Shown piece by piece: positions 8,959 through 17,545 of a DNA stretch of 36,307 nt. Under the pieces are notes generated by a model that ran no database searches, was not told the DNA's origin, and worked only from the letters and a program-made list of their open reading frames with translations. A program made the position numbers and the translations under genes. How positions within the stretch are numbered: the first letter of the stretch is position 1; the number at the start of each line of letters is the position of its first letter. This DNA is from JALHRI01 sp044351685 (GTDB lineage Bacteria > Pseudomonadota > Alphaproteobacteria > Rickettsiales > UBA3002). The stretch lies in NCBI GenBank assembly GCA_044351685.1, contig JBILFK010000001.1, positions 1-36,307 on the forward strand, read 5' to 3'.

Positions 8959-10005
8959 CTATTCCTGCTTGAACAGCACATGCTTGAAAATATCAGGATT
9001 TTCAAGCGTTTTACCGGTGCCAATCGCCACGCAGGAAAGCGCATCTTCGGCCACAAAGACCGGCAGGCCGGTGGCTTGGCTTAGCACCACATTCAGGTGT
9101 TTGAGCAGCGAACCACCGCCCGACATGACAATCCCCTTATCGACAATGTCGCTGGAGAGTTCGGGTGGGGTGCATTCGAGTGCAACCTTCACCGCATCGA
9201 TGATTTGCGATACGGGTTCAATCAGCGCTTCGGCGATTTGGGCTTCGGAAAGCACGAGTTCTTTTGGCACGCCGTTCATTAAATCGCGGCCTTTGATTTC
9301 GACCAACCGCCCCTGACCATCGGCCGGTGGGCAGGCGGTGCCGATTTCTTTTTTGATGCGCTCGGCGGTGGTTTCACCAATCAGTAAGTTATGGTAGCGG
9401 CGAATATACGAAATAATCGCTTCGTCCATTTTATCGCCGCCCACGCGCGCGCTGCGCGCATACACAATACCACCCAGCGAAAGCACCGCTACTTCGGTGG
9501 TACCGCCGCCAATATCGACGATCATGCTGCCAGTAGGCTCGGTCACGGGCAAGCCCGCGCCAATGGCGGCAGCCATGGGTTCTTCAATCAGCCACACATC
9601 ACGCGCACCGGCATTTTCGGCCGATTCCTGAATCGCGCGGCGCTCAACGGGTGTAGAACCCGAAGGCACGCAAATAATAATCAGCGGGCCGGTAAAGCTG
9701 CGGCGGTTATGCACGCGGCGGATGAAGTATTTGATCATTTCTTCGGCGACACGGAAATCGGCAATCACGCCATCTTTCAGCGGGCGAATGGCTTCAATTT
9801 TTTCTGGCGTGCGGCCGAGCATGAGTTTTGCTTCGTTACCGAAGGCATAAGGCACCATGACCCCGCGCTCTTGGCGCATGGCCACCACCGAAGGTTCGTT
9901 CAGCACCACGCCACGGCCTTTGGCATACACCAGCGTGTTGGCCGTACCTAAATCGATGGCCATGTCTTCCGACATTAGCCCGAGCAATTTTCCAAATCCG
10001 AACAT
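8959..10005 (-). CDS. mreB: MreB, bacterial actin homologue
   Basis: A 348-residue actin-fold ATPase that forms membrane-bound filaments directing lateral wall synthesis. It carries the MreB phosphate-1 block DLGTANTLVY, phosphate-2 DIGGGTTEVAVLSLGGIV and the C-terminal GGGSLLKHL adenosine block. A short N-terminal amphipathic stretch (MFGFGKLLGLMSED) would bind the membrane. It heads the core mreBCD-mrdA-rodA set. The gene before it ends 56 bp upstream on the same strand, so transcription may start further upstream, at 12562 or beyond. Confidence 0.97.
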   Translation of the reverse strand: MFGFGKLLGLMSEDMAIDLGTANTLVYAKGRGVVLNEPSVVAMRQERGVMVPYAFGNEAKLMLGRTPEKIEAIRPLKDGVIADFRVAEEMIKYFIRRVHNRRSFTGPLIIICVPSGSTPVERRAIQESAENAGARDVWLIEEPMAAAIGAGLPVTEPTGSMIVDIGGGTTEVAVLSLGGIVYARSARVGGDKMDEAIISYIRRYHNLLIGETTAERIKKEIGTACPPADGQGRLVEIKGRDLMNGVPKELVLSEAQIAEALIEPVSQIIDAVKVALECTPPELSSDIVDKGIVMSGGGSLLKHLNVVLSQATGLPVFVAEDALSCVAIGTGKTLENPDIFKHVLFKQE

Positions 10006-10061
10006 GGGTGTGGTGTAGAAGGGTTTTGCCGGGCTGACAAGAAGGAATTGCGCGCTTGGGA

Positions 10062-11195
10062 TTACCCAGCGGCCGAGAGCCCTTCGCCATACCCCGGGAT
10101 GCTCACCCGGCGCATTTCACGCCCCGGCGGATAGGTGCGGATAGTCTCGCGGAAATCGTCGCCTAAGCCGGGCCGCACATGGTTGAGCACCCGGGTGAGG
10201 GTGTTATTATCGCGGAAAAAGATTTCTTCCGCACGCGGCGCCACGGCATTCAATGAATCGCCGCGATTAAACAGACCGGGTTTTTCGGGCGCATAGGCAG
10301 GTGGCGGCGTTTTTCCCTGGATACGACTTAGCCCTTCATACACCCCGGCCAACGTCAGCAGCGTGGCATAATACGGGTTGCTGCTGGCCGAAGGCACTGC
10401 GTTTTCAAGATAATCGCCCTTGTTCATCACATATTTTGCGGTGTTACGTTTTGCGTAGCGCTGCATGCTGGCTTCATCGGTTCCCAGCAAATAAAGCCCA
10501 TCGAGCGTGGTATCTTTGATGGCGCGCGTTAGCACTTCGTGTGCCGAAGAAGATGGCTCGTATTTAGGATGGCTGAGGCTGACATTAATGTGCAAGCCGC
10601 TGGTAATATATTCGATAAACGGTGTTAGGTACGTGGCTTCGGTGCGTGCGCGCAATGCTTTCACGTGCTCAAAGTATGGGCCAGAGGGGAGTTTATCGCC
10701 GGGATATTGGCCTAAAATCAGTTTATTGGTGGCCTCGATGACATCGCCTAAATGCACGCCGCGGCTATGTTCCAAGCCGAGATCTTCTTTTTCGATCGCG
10801 CGGTGGCTGATAACGGCTTCGTATTTATAGAGCGGTGGTTTCTGCGCTGATTCAAGATACGAATAACAAATATACGGGCTATCGGGAAATAATCCGTCAT
10901 CGCGGTAGGCCATTCTGGGATCACGTTTTGCCGGATCGGCAGGCGCCTCCGGTCGCCAGCCTTGCGGGGTTAGGTCTTCGGTGGTGGGCTGCATTTTAGC
11001 AGGCGGAATACCCAGCGGGTTCGCTTGGTCAAATTGCGGTTTGGCTTTCACCACAAATTCAATTTCAGCGCCCAGATTCACGCGGTAACCAAAATCATCG
11101 AGAATTTTCTGCTCGAGCAGTTTGATCGCGGCTTTCGCCTTTTGCTCGGGCAGCGTACTTAAGCGTGGCTGTTGCGGTGTGGGCGAAATGCTCAT
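10062..11195 (-). CDS. glutamine-synthetase-fold (ATP-dependent carboxylate-amine ligase-like) protein
   Basis: A 377-residue protein with distant glutamine synthetase superfamily features. GAEIEFVVK (about 42-50) resembles the metal-binding Glu-x-Glu strand, SGLHINVSLSHP (about 199-210) resembles the GS block with the metal-binding His, and SNPYYATLLTLAGVYEGL (about 266-283) resembles the GS helix beginning with Asn-Pro-Tyr. The adenylylation loop and standard GS signatures are absent, so it is not housekeeping GlnA. Gamma-glutamyl ligation of an unknown acceptor is a reasonable inference. The start overlaps the preceding methyltransferase-like gene by ATGA (11192-11195), so both are translated as a unit. 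Substrate and pathway are unknown. Confidence 0.55.
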   Translation of the reverse strand: MSISPTPQQPRLSTLPEQKAKAAIKLLEQKILDDFGYRVNLGAEIEFVVKAKPQFDQANPLGIPPAKMQPTTEDLTPQGWRPEAPADPAKRDPRMAYRDDGLFPDSPYICYSYLESAQKPPLYKYEAVISHRAIEKEDLGLEHSRGVHLGDVIEATNKLILGQYPGDKLPSGPYFEHVKALRARTEATYLTPFIEYITSGLHINVSLSHPKYEPSSSAHEVLTRAIKDTTLDGLYLLGTDEASMQRYAKRNTAKYVMNKGDYLENAVPSASSNPYYATLLTLAGVYEGLSRIQGKTPPPAYAPEKPGLFNRGDSLNAVAPRAEEIFFRDNNTLTRVLNHVRPGLGDDFRETIRTYPPGREMRRVSIPGYGEGLSAAG

Positions 11196-12562
11196 CGCGT
11201 CACTCCGGTATCGTGGGCGGCGGCAAGCTCTTTCGGGTAAGCTGGCTGCACACTCGCTTTTTGCCGTATGATGGCGGGAGCGAAGGTGCTGGTTTGCCCC
11301 ATGTAAATCGTGGCATCGCCCGCCAATGCATCCACACCCGCATGGCGCTGTTTGGCATTGGTGATAATCGGTGCATCACGAAACCCGGAGCCAAACGCCC
11401 CACGCAACCCAGTTTCCTCTAGCACCTGTTCGCTAACCGGTGGAATGTTATTCTTTGGGTTGCCAAACATCAACCGATCGTAAAAGCGTTGCACCACGGT
11501 TTCATCCATCGATGGGATACCGGTTAGCGATCGATGCGGTTGCAGCATCATGCCGTTTTCTACCCGCATATCATGATCATGAATGTTATAGGCCAAGGCA
11601 AATTTGGCGGCATCGGTAATAGCGGCAATGTCTTCGGGCTTAAAGGGATCATCCTTGCGTAACGCCTCCAGATACCCACGCACCGCATCGCGCATATGCG
11701 CATCGCGGCCTTCATTGGATTTTTCAAACGCCGCCTGCTCGGCGCGTGCCAACACGTGATTCACGTTGATCGTGTTCCAGTGCGGTGTGAGCAGTTCAAG
11801 AATGTTCGAGCTATAGACATGCCCCACCGCAAATGGCTTGCTGGCCGATGGTGGTTGATAGCTGGCAATCGCATCGTGCAGTGTTTTGCAATCTTTGGCA
11901 TTCGTGATATCGACCAGCACAGCCGCCATACGGCCTGAAGTGGCAAGCTGATGCAAATGCGCATAGCCTTGCAGCTCACCATCTTCGCCGCGCAAGCTTG
12001 GGCATTCCTGCGTGAAATCATCAAAATTCATCTGCGCCAATATGCCGGGTTTTTCAACATATTTTTTACCGTTAAAATCCCAGCCCAGATTGGTCGGCCA
12101 CTCTGGATTCAGATACTGATTGCGCACCGTCTTGGTTTCAAACGCGCGCTTCAATGCTTCGGGCGAATCGAAATCGCGCAGCATGGCAATGAAACCTTTG
12201 TAGTTTCCCTCGCCTTTCCAGAAGGCAATCTGGTTCGGATTGATATCGATGAACACGCAGGCATCGGCGCGGCTGCGCACCGCCATATCGAGGTTGAAAA
12301 ATCCGGCAGCGCCCACATGCACATGCTGCGCATCGCGCGTTTCCGGGCGCACATAACTATCGGCGACATGTTCTAAAATGGCTTTGCGGCTACGCGATTC
12401 GCGCACCGGAAAGGTGTGAATGTAATGCGGCTTCACATCATACGGGCCGAACTGGCACTGCATATCGAGATATGCCTGCAACTCGCCCGGGTGCGCTTCG
12501 CTGGGTTTATCGGGCTTTTTGCCCCACCCCAAAATAATACGGTTTTTCGGAAACATCCCCAT
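11192..12562 (-). CDS. Rossmann-fold, methyltransferase-like protein of unknown function
   Basis: A 456-residue soluble protein. The segment VHVGAAGFFNLDMAVRSRAD then VFIDINPNQIAFW (about residues 81-115) looks like a nucleotide-binding Rossmann entry: a Gly-rich loop after a first strand, and an acidic residue ending the second (IDIN). This fits class I SAM-dependent methyltransferases. A second strand-like block (MAAVLVDITNA) and a C-terminal region rich in His and Asp follow. I cannot name the family. The 4-bp overlap with the glutamine-synthetase-like gene implies a shared pathway. As first gene of the run leading into mreB, its promoter should lie in 12563-12680, but I found no convincing -35/-10 pair there. 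Confidence 0.5.
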   Translation of the reverse strand: MGMFPKNRIILGWGKKPDKPSEAHPGELQAYLDMQCQFGPYDVKPHYIHTFPVRESRSRKAILEHVADSYVRPETRDAQHVHVGAAGFFNLDMAVRSRADACVFIDINPNQIAFWKGEGNYKGFIAMLRDFDSPEALKRAFETKTVRNQYLNPEWPTNLGWDFNGKKYVEKPGILAQMNFDDFTQECPSLRGEDGELQGYAHLHQLATSGRMAAVLVDITNAKDCKTLHDAIASYQPPSASKPFAVGHVYSSNILELLTPHWNTINVNHVLARAEQAAFEKSNEGRDAHMRDAVRGYLEALRKDDPFKPEDIAAITDAAKFALAYNIHDHDMRVENGMMLQPHRSLTGIPSMDETVVQRFYDRLMFGNPKNNIPPVSEQVLEETGLRGAFGSGFRDAPIITNAKQRHAGVDALAGDATIYMGQTSTFAPAIIRQKASVQPAYPKELAAAHDTGVTR

Positions 12563-12680
12563 ACTGTACCAGCAAAATATGACAGTTTTGTGAGGAATGC
12601 GCTTATTTTCAGGCAGTTAGTGGGGTGATTTGTCATGCAATCATCACATTTCTTGGCGATGATTTTGCGTAAAATACACT

Positions 12681-13085
12681 ATGCCGTTACCACGCCCACC
12701 GCTTACATGCCGCATGCTTTCGCCCGCCGAATTTTTGGCGCTTTCGCCGAGCGCGGAAGCGTTCCCGACCTTCATGAAAGATTTCAGGCACGGCCCAAAC
12801 ACACAGGTTTTTTGTGCCTTTGCAGGTGAAGAATTGGTGGGCATCACCAAACTTACCGTTCTTGCAAGCAATACCAATATCGAGTTTCTGGAAACTTCGG
12901 CCAGCAGCCGCAATCGCGGCGTTGCCAAAGAAATGATGCGGCAGTTATTCGAACACGCCGAGCAGAATGGCGCCGCGCTCACCAATCAGGGATTCACCGG
13001 CGATGGGCAGGACTATTTGCTGCGCGAACTGGCGAAGCTGGAATCGGAATTCCCCGGGCGCTTCCACCATGTTTCCAGCATGTAA
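12681..13085 (+). CDS. small GNAT-type N-acetyltransferase
   Basis: A 134-residue protein. The FCAFAGEELVGITKLTVL strands followed by IEFLETSASSRNRGVAKEMM fit GNAT beta4-alpha3 (motif A, R-x-x-G-x-A, acetyl-CoA pyrophosphate binding at about residues 77-84), and a helix with HAEQNGAAL comes after. The substrate is unknown. The C-terminal part is shorter than in most GNATs, so the acceptor site may be reduced or completed by a partner. The gene stands alone, divergent from the methyltransferase-like gene and ending one base before the ettA stop codon on the other strand. The start ATG lacks a strong ribosome-binding site. Confidence 0.6.
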   Translation: MPLPRPPLTCRMLSPAEFLALSPSAEAFPTFMKDFRHGPNTQVFCAFAGEELVGITKLTVLASNTNIEFLETSASSRNRGVAKEMMRQLFEHAEQNGAALTNQGFTGDGQDYLLRELAKLESEFPGRFHHVSSM

Positions 13086-14762
13086 CTACACGTGAAACGG
13101 CTTGTATTTGATGCGGGTTGGCACCAGCGATTCGGCGCCTAAGCGTTTTTTGCGGTCTTCTTCGTAATCGGCATAGTTGCCCTCGAACCATTCAACATGG
13201 CTATCGCCCTCGAACGCTAAAATATGCGTGGCGATACGATCAAGAAACCATCTATCGTGCGAAATCACTACCGCGCACCCGGCAAAATCGAGCAGCGCAT
13301 CTTCGAGTGCACGCAAGGTTTCGACATCGAGATCGTTGGTGGGTTCATCGAGCAGCAGCACGTTGGCGCCCGATTTCAGCATTTTTGCCAAATGCACGCG
13401 GTTGCGTTCGCCGCCCGATAACATGGCAATGGTTTTCTGCTGATCGGAACCTTTGAAGTTAAACGCCGAACAATAGGCGCGTGATTTCATTTTCACTTTT
13501 CCCAGCTCGACTTCTTCCGCGCCGCCAGAAATTTCTTCCCACACCGATTTTTTATCGGTCAGCGCATCGCGCGATTGATCCACATAGCCAAGCACCACCG
13601 ATTCACCCACTTTGAAGGTGCCGCCATCGGGCGTTTCGCTGCCGGTGATCATGCGGAACAGCGTGGTTTTACCCGCACCGTTTGGCCCAATCACCCCCAC
13701 GATACCGCCTTTCGGAAGGCTGAAGGATAGGTTTTCAATCAGCAACCGGTCGCCAAAGCCTTTATTCAGGTTTTGCGCTTCAATCACGTTATCGCCAAGG
13801 CGCGCGCCGGGCGGAATAATAATTTGTGCCGTGCCGTTACGCTTCTCTTGTTGCTGCGACACCATTTCATCGTAGGCTTTAAGGCGTGCCTTCGATTTGG
13901 CTTGGCGGGCTTTGGGCGAACTGCGCACCCATTCCAGTTCTTCGGCGATTGCTTTCTGGCGGCTGGATTCTTCTTTTTCTTCCTGCTGCAGTAATTTCTT
14001 TTTCTGCTCGAGCCAGCTGGTGTAATTGCCTTCAAACGGTTTGCCTTCGCCTCTGTCCAGTTCCAATGTCCATGCCGTCACGTTATCAAGGAAGTAACGG
14101 TCGTGGGTTACCATCACCACGTTGCCAGCATAGTTGCGCAGATAATGTTCCAGCCACGCGACTGATTCCGCATCCAAATGGTTGGTGGGTTCATCGAGCA
14201 GTAACATATCGGGTTTTTCAAGCAGCAATTTCGCCAGCGCGATGCGGCGTTTTTCGCCGCCAGAAATTTTCGATACATCGGCATCGCCCGGTGGGCAGCG
14301 CAAGGCTTCCATCGCCAGTTCGATCTCGCGGTCAAGTTCCCATGCGCCAGCCACTTCGATTTTTTCCTGCAGCTCGCCCTGTTTTTCAATCAGCGCCATC
14401 ATTTCATCGTTGTCGGTCACTTCGCCGAGTTTCTCGGAAATGGCGTTAAAATCATCGAGCAATTGCTTCTTTTCTTTCAGCCCTTCCATCACGTTTTCGA
14501 AGGCGTTTTTGGTTTCATCGAGTTTGGGTTCCTGCGCCAGCAAGCCTACTTTGACGCCTTCGGCGGCCCATGCTTCGCCGTTAAATTCGCGATCAAGCCC
14601 CGCCATGATTTTAAGCAGGGTCGATTTCCCTGAACCGTTATGGCCAACAATGCCGATTTTGGCGCCGGGGTAAAACGACAGCCAGATATCTTTCAGCACG
14701 GTTTTGCCGCCCGGATAGGTTTTGGAAAGCCCCTTCATCACGTAGCTATATTGGTTCGACAT
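13086..14762 (-). CDS. ettA: EttA, ABC-F translational throttle ATPase
   Basis: A 558-residue ABC-F protein with two cytoplasmic ATPase domains and no membrane segments. Domain 1 has Walker A GHNGSGKST, signature SGGEKRR and Walker B LLLLDEPTNHLD. The linker (about 240-310) is the charged P-site tRNA-interacting region. Domain 2 has GPNGAGKTT, LSGGERNR and LLLDEPTNDLD. Length and the C-terminal GNYADYEEDRKKRLG block match EttA, which binds the ribosomal E site and gates the first elongation steps according to energy state. Uup or other ABC-F members are longer or lack this ending. Transcribed divergently from the lipase-like gene. Confidence 0.93.
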   Translation of the reverse strand: MSNQYSYVMKGLSKTYPGGKTVLKDIWLSFYPGAKIGIVGHNGSGKSTLLKIMAGLDREFNGEAWAAEGVKVGLLAQEPKLDETKNAFENVMEGLKEKKQLLDDFNAISEKLGEVTDNDEMMALIEKQGELQEKIEVAGAWELDREIELAMEALRCPPGDADVSKISGGEKRRIALAKLLLEKPDMLLLDEPTNHLDAESVAWLEHYLRNYAGNVVMVTHDRYFLDNVTAWTLELDRGEGKPFEGNYTSWLEQKKKLLQQEEKEESSRQKAIAEELEWVRSSPKARQAKSKARLKAYDEMVSQQQEKRNGTAQIIIPPGARLGDNVIEAQNLNKGFGDRLLIENLSFSLPKGGIVGVIGPNGAGKTTLFRMITGSETPDGGTFKVGESVVLGYVDQSRDALTDKKSVWEEISGGAEEVELGKVKMKSRAYCSAFNFKGSDQQKTIAMLSGGERNRVHLAKMLKSGANVLLLDEPTNDLDVETLRALEDALLDFAGCAVVISHDRWFLDRIATHILAFEGDSHVEWFEGNYADYEEDRKKRLGAESLVPTRIKYKPFHV

Positions 14763-14870
14763 GGTAGCCCCCTTGCGCGGATGCGCGGGTTAATAAATTG
14801 ATTTTCCATGACTTAACACGCCGCAAAAATGGCGCAACCCCTATCACCGCGCAATCGTCACACAAATATC

Positions 14871-14882
14871 ATAAAATTTTAT
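14871..14882. promoter_or_regulatory. AT palindrome upstream of the lipase-like gene
   Basis: ATAAAATTTTAT is a perfect 12-bp palindrome 94 bp before the chosen start at 14976. The core TAAAATTTTA recurs upstream of the genes at 18038 and 32967. It may be a binding site, but AT-rich palindromes also arise by chance. Confidence 0.3.
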
Positions 14883-14975
14883 CTAATTATCTGTATGATG
14901 GAAATTGGAGTGAACTACGCCCTTCGTGTGCCTGCGCGCCTGCGCATGCCATGGGGGTGTGAACAAAGGAGAAGC

Positions 14976-16250
14976 ATGGTACACAGGCCACAGAGTCTTT
15001 GGGATACCATCGAGGATGTGTTTACCACCACCGACGACGAGCGCGTGGAGACCGCCCGCGCACGCGTTGAGCGCGAGATGTTTTCGACCCCCGAGGCACT
15101 GGCATGGGCACAAAGCCAGGGGCTGAATGTGGCCGCGCAGCAGCGTGGGCCAGAAGGGCTGCGTAACGAAGCCAGCCGCGATTCGGTGCTGTATAGCATG
15201 ATCAATAATTTCTATAGCTGTCACGATAACCTTGAAACCATCCGCAGCCGCTACCGCGAACAAGGCTTCGATAATGGCACCACCACCAAAACCTATTTCT
15301 TCAATATGGGGCCGGGCACACTTGGGCGCGGCGCAAGCAACCATGAAGCCGCCATGGTGGTCGATGAAAGCCAGAACCCGCCCATTATCACGCTCAATTT
15401 CCGTGGCAGTAATTTAAGCGGCTCGCCTTCCGCGTGGCGCGAGGGAGCCGCAGGCAATAATATTTTCAGCAAGATATTTGATATGGGCATGTACCTGTTT
15501 ACCGGGCGCATGGGCAATACACCGATTCCCGAATGGTTAAGCCACCTGAAAGGCTTCATGAGCTACCTAACCGGGCAGGAAGTGCAAAGCTACGATGTAC
15601 AAAGCGAAGCCTTCTGGCGCGATGCCGGACCAGATATCCAGCGTATCATGCAAGAAGTATCTGCGCGCCACCCCGGTGTGGCACCGCAAATTATTATTGC
15701 CGGGCATTCGTATGGGGTCGATGGTGCCACGCGCATGGTACCCCACCTTGCCGAAGCCTTCCCGCAGTGGCGCGAGAATATTTCGCTGGTCGGGTTTGGT
15801 GGTGTGCCGAGCTTTAGTGCGACCGAACAAGAACGTATTTACGGCCTGCTTGGCAATAACCCCGAGCGCGCTCGCCAATATGGCAATCAGGGCGATTGGA
15901 TCGATCCGGTAGCGTTTGTGCAGCAATATATTCCGATTTTTAATCTGCAATCGATGCTCGGCACCACCGGGTCGGTGGGCGAACGCCGCGTGATGATTGG
16001 CGGTAACGGCCATGATTATACGGTGTCATCGCAGATGCATGCGATGATCGAAAGCATCGAGCGCGATATCGCGCGCGACCCAGCCAATGCCGATGCCCGC
16101 GCCCGCGCCATTATCGATAATTACCGCCGCGATCCAAGTTCCGCGCTTAGCCAGCTGGCGCAATATGCCACCGGTAACACGGGCGGTAGCACACCACCGA
16201 ATGTTGCGCCGCGTGGCAGCGAGCGCGGGGCAGTGCCGGTTCCGGCCTAG
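14976..16250 (+). CDS. class-3-lipase-like alpha/beta hydrolase, no signal peptide
   Basis: The start is set at 14976 (424 residues) because AAAGGAG lies just upstream; the open frame begins at 14829 but the added 49 residues look non-coding and cover the regulatory palindrome. ITLNFRGSNL (about 138-147) matches the oxyanion strand of class 3 lipases (usually FRGT), G243-H-S245-Y-G247 is the nucleophile elbow, and D307 or D310 (GDWIDP) and H346 (GNGHDY) are suitable for the triad. The N-terminus is helical and acidic, the C-terminus a low-complexity Gly/Pro/Ala tail. Lacking a signal peptide, it is either cytoplasmic or exported by a non-Sec route. Substrate unknown; a phospholipase effector is one possibility. 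Confidence 0.65.
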   Translation: MVHRPQSLWDTIEDVFTTTDDERVETARARVEREMFSTPEALAWAQSQGLNVAAQQRGPEGLRNEASRDSVLYSMINNFYSCHDNLETIRSRYREQGFDNGTTTKTYFFNMGPGTLGRGASNHEAAMVVDESQNPPIITLNFRGSNLSGSPSAWREGAAGNNIFSKIFDMGMYLFTGRMGNTPIPEWLSHLKGFMSYLTGQEVQSYDVQSEAFWRDAGPDIQRIMQEVSARHPGVAPQIIIAGHSYGVDGATRMVPHLAEAFPQWRENISLVGFGGVPSFSATEQERIYGLLGNNPERARQYGNQGDWIDPVAFVQQYIPIFNLQSMLGTTGSVGERRVMIGGNGHDYTVSSQMHAMIESIERDIARDPANADARARAIIDNYRRDPSSALSQLAQYATGNTGGSTPPNVAPRGSERGAVPVPA

Positions 16251-16255
16251 TGATT

Positions 16256-16386
16256 GTTTGTGCTACGGTCGAGCACATTCTGTGCTGACCTTCGCGTAGC
16301 TCCGCTAGCTCTTGGCAGACTCGCGACGTGCTGTCGCTCGAATCACAAAATAATCTTCAATGCGAGCACAATAAAGAAGCGGCGCG
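16256..16386 (+). repeat. dispersed intergenic repeat, copy R2
   Basis: Begins a few bases after the lipase-like stop and ends at the tadA stop, filling a convergent gap. In order it holds AGCACA-TTC-TGTGCT (6-bp hairpin), TAGCTCCGCTA, GCTCTTGGCAGACTCGC, hairpin GCGAC-GTGCT-GTCGC (16323-16337), GCTCGAATCAC and ATGCGAGC. All have counterparts in the same order in R3 (21041-21236). Confidence 0.75.
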
Positions 16387-16833
16387 TTATCTTTTTAAAC
16401 GAAAGAACTCCTTCAAGAGTGCTGCGCATTCCGCTTCCATTACCCCGCCAATAATTTCGGGCGTGTGGTGGCAGGTGGGTTGCGAAAATATCCGCGCGCC
16501 ATGTTCTACACCGCCGCCTTTGGCATCGTAGGCACCAAAAATTAGTTTGCCGATTTTTGCATGCGCAATTGCCTGCGCGCACATGGCGCAGGGTTCGAGC
16601 GTGACCACTAGGGTGCAATCGGTCAGGTATTTTTCGCCGCGCGCAGCGCATGCTTTTTGAATAGCGATTAGTTCGGCATGCGCAGTGGCATTTTTTTGCG
16701 CCTCCACTTCGTTGGTGGCTTCAGAAAGCACATTCCCCTGCGCATCGAGCACGCAGGCAGCAATCGGCACTTCGCCGCGCGCAGCGGCGTGCCTTGCAAG
16801 TGTGAGAAGATGCTGTACCTTAGAAATTGTCAT
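16387..16833 (-). CDS. tadA: TadA, tRNA-specific adenosine deaminase
   Basis: About 148 residues of the zinc-dependent cytidine deaminase fold. HAE (in TAHAELIAI) supplies the zinc His and proton-shuttling Glu, and PCAMC supplies the two zinc cysteines. Family blocks GEVPIAACV and GAYDAKGGGVEHG are present; usual TadA has GAVGS here. The enzyme converts A34 to inosine in tRNA-Arg(ACG), letting it read CGU, CGC and CGA. An earlier ATG at 16845 would add four residues; neither start has a clear ribosome-binding site. The relaxed GGGVEHG block leaves a small chance of a related nucleobase deaminase. Confidence 0.85.
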   Translation of the reverse strand: MTISKVQHLLTLARHAAARGEVPIAACVLDAQGNVLSEATNEVEAQKNATAHAELIAIQKACAARGEKYLTDCTLVVTLEPCAMCAQAIAHAKIGKLIFGAYDAKGGGVEHGARIFSQPTCHHTPEIIGGVMEAECAALLKEFFRLKR

Positions 16834-16837
16834 GTCG

Positions 16838-16856
16838 TGCCGCATTCATTGCGGCA
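16838..16856. other. 7-bp perfect hairpin at the tadA start
   Basis: TGCCGCA (16838-16844) pairs with TGCGGCA (16850-16856) around a 5-nt loop, just upstream of or overlapping the tadA start. It could reduce access to the start codon, or be a degenerate relic of the neighbouring repeat. Confidence 0.35.
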
Positions 16857-16859
16857 TCC

Positions 16860-16980
16860 GTGTAGCAGAGAGCAGACCCCGCAACAAGTGCGGGGTGACA
16901 ACATAGTGTCGTAGTGGGAAACAGCCATGAGCCCGCGAAGCGGCGCGAAGGACTAGCGAAGCGATGTCCGCAGCAAAAAA
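16860..16980 (-). repeat. dispersed intergenic repeat, partial copy R5
   Basis: Read on the minus strand straight after the sspB stop: TTTTGCTGCGG, then CGCTTCGCTAG, then a reduced block. On the plus strand, GTCGTAGTGGGAAACAGCC and CATGAGCCCGCGAAGC resemble block B of R3. The gap also contains the hairpin ACCCCGCA-ACAAG-TGCGGGGT (16876-16896, 8 bp), a possible terminator after sspB. The copy seems rearranged. Confidence 0.5.
16876..16896. terminator. 8-bp GC-rich hairpin between sspB and tadA
   Basis: ACCCCGCA pairs perfectly with TGCGGGGT around a 5-nt loop. It lies about 85 bp beyond the sspB stop and has no T-run on either strand, so intrinsic termination is uncertain. Confidence 0.35.
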
Positions 16981-17490
16981 CTAACGTTTGCGGAAGGCTT
17001 CTAACGACACCACTTTTTCATCGTTGGCGGCGGTGGCATCATCTTTGGGTTCTTCTTCTTCGAAGCTGGCGCTTGATGGTTTTTCGCGGCCGGTTTTGCC
17101 GGTGGCGGGGCAGGCCACTTTTTCATCGACAGGTTGTTTGCCATGAAATTGTAGGCCGAATTTAATCGAAGGGTCGGCAAACGCCGTCAGCGCATCGAAC
17201 GGCACGACAAGTTTTTCGGGGATATTATTGAAGCTGAGCATGAGTGAGAAATACGTATCGGTCATGTGCAGATCCCAGAACTGGTGCTGCACCACGATGG
17301 TGATTTCCTCGGGGTAGCGCGCCTTTAACTGCGGCGAAATTTGCACACCCGGATAATGCGTTTGAAACGAAATGAAGAAATGATGTTCGCCCGGCAGGCC
17401 GTATTGCTGCACATGGGTCAGCGCTTGCCGCACCACGCTGCGCATGGCGGTGTCGATCATCAGCGGATAGTCTATTGTTTCATTCGTCAT
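16981..17490 (-). CDS. sspB: SspB, ClpXP adaptor for ssrA-tagged proteins
   Basis: A 169-residue protein matching the alphaproteobacterial SspB type. The folded domain (about 1-115: FFISFQTHYPGVQISPQLKARYPEEITIVVQHQFWDL then YFSLMLSFNNIPEKLVVPFDA) binds the N-terminal part of the ssrA tag. A flexible acidic linker follows (about 120-155), and the tail VVSLEAFRKR is the ClpX-binding motif. It delivers tmRNA-tagged proteins to ClpXP. Its gene follows ssrA on the same strand with only about 55 bp between, so tag producer and tag reader are neighbours. A TATAAT at 17532-17537 could be its own -10 element. Confidence 0.93.
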   Translation of the reverse strand: MTNETIDYPLMIDTAMRSVVRQALTHVQQYGLPGEHHFFISFQTHYPGVQISPQLKARYPEEITIVVQHQFWDLHMTDTYFSLMLSFNNIPEKLVVPFDALTAFADPSIKFGLQFHGKQPVDEKVACPATGKTGREKPSSASFEEEEPKDDATAANDEKVVSLEAFRKR

Positions 17491-17531
17491 AGCGCCGTTT
17501 TTAGCCTGTTTATGTTTCGTTTGCTACTTAA

Positions 17532-17537
17532 ATTATA
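17532..17537 (-). promoter_or_regulatory. possible -10 element for sspB
   Basis: Minus-strand TATAAT 42 bp upstream of the sspB ATG. No matching -35 is visible at 16-18 bp (the sequence there lies in the tmRNA 3' hairpin), so sspB may also be expressed by read-through from ssrA. Confidence 0.3.
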
Positions 17538-17545
17538 GCGTAAGC

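Noticed and set aside
14829..14975. 49-codon N-terminal extension of the lipase-like gene
   Set aside because: The frame is open, but the AAAGGAG site sits before 14976 and the extension covers AT-rich control DNA.
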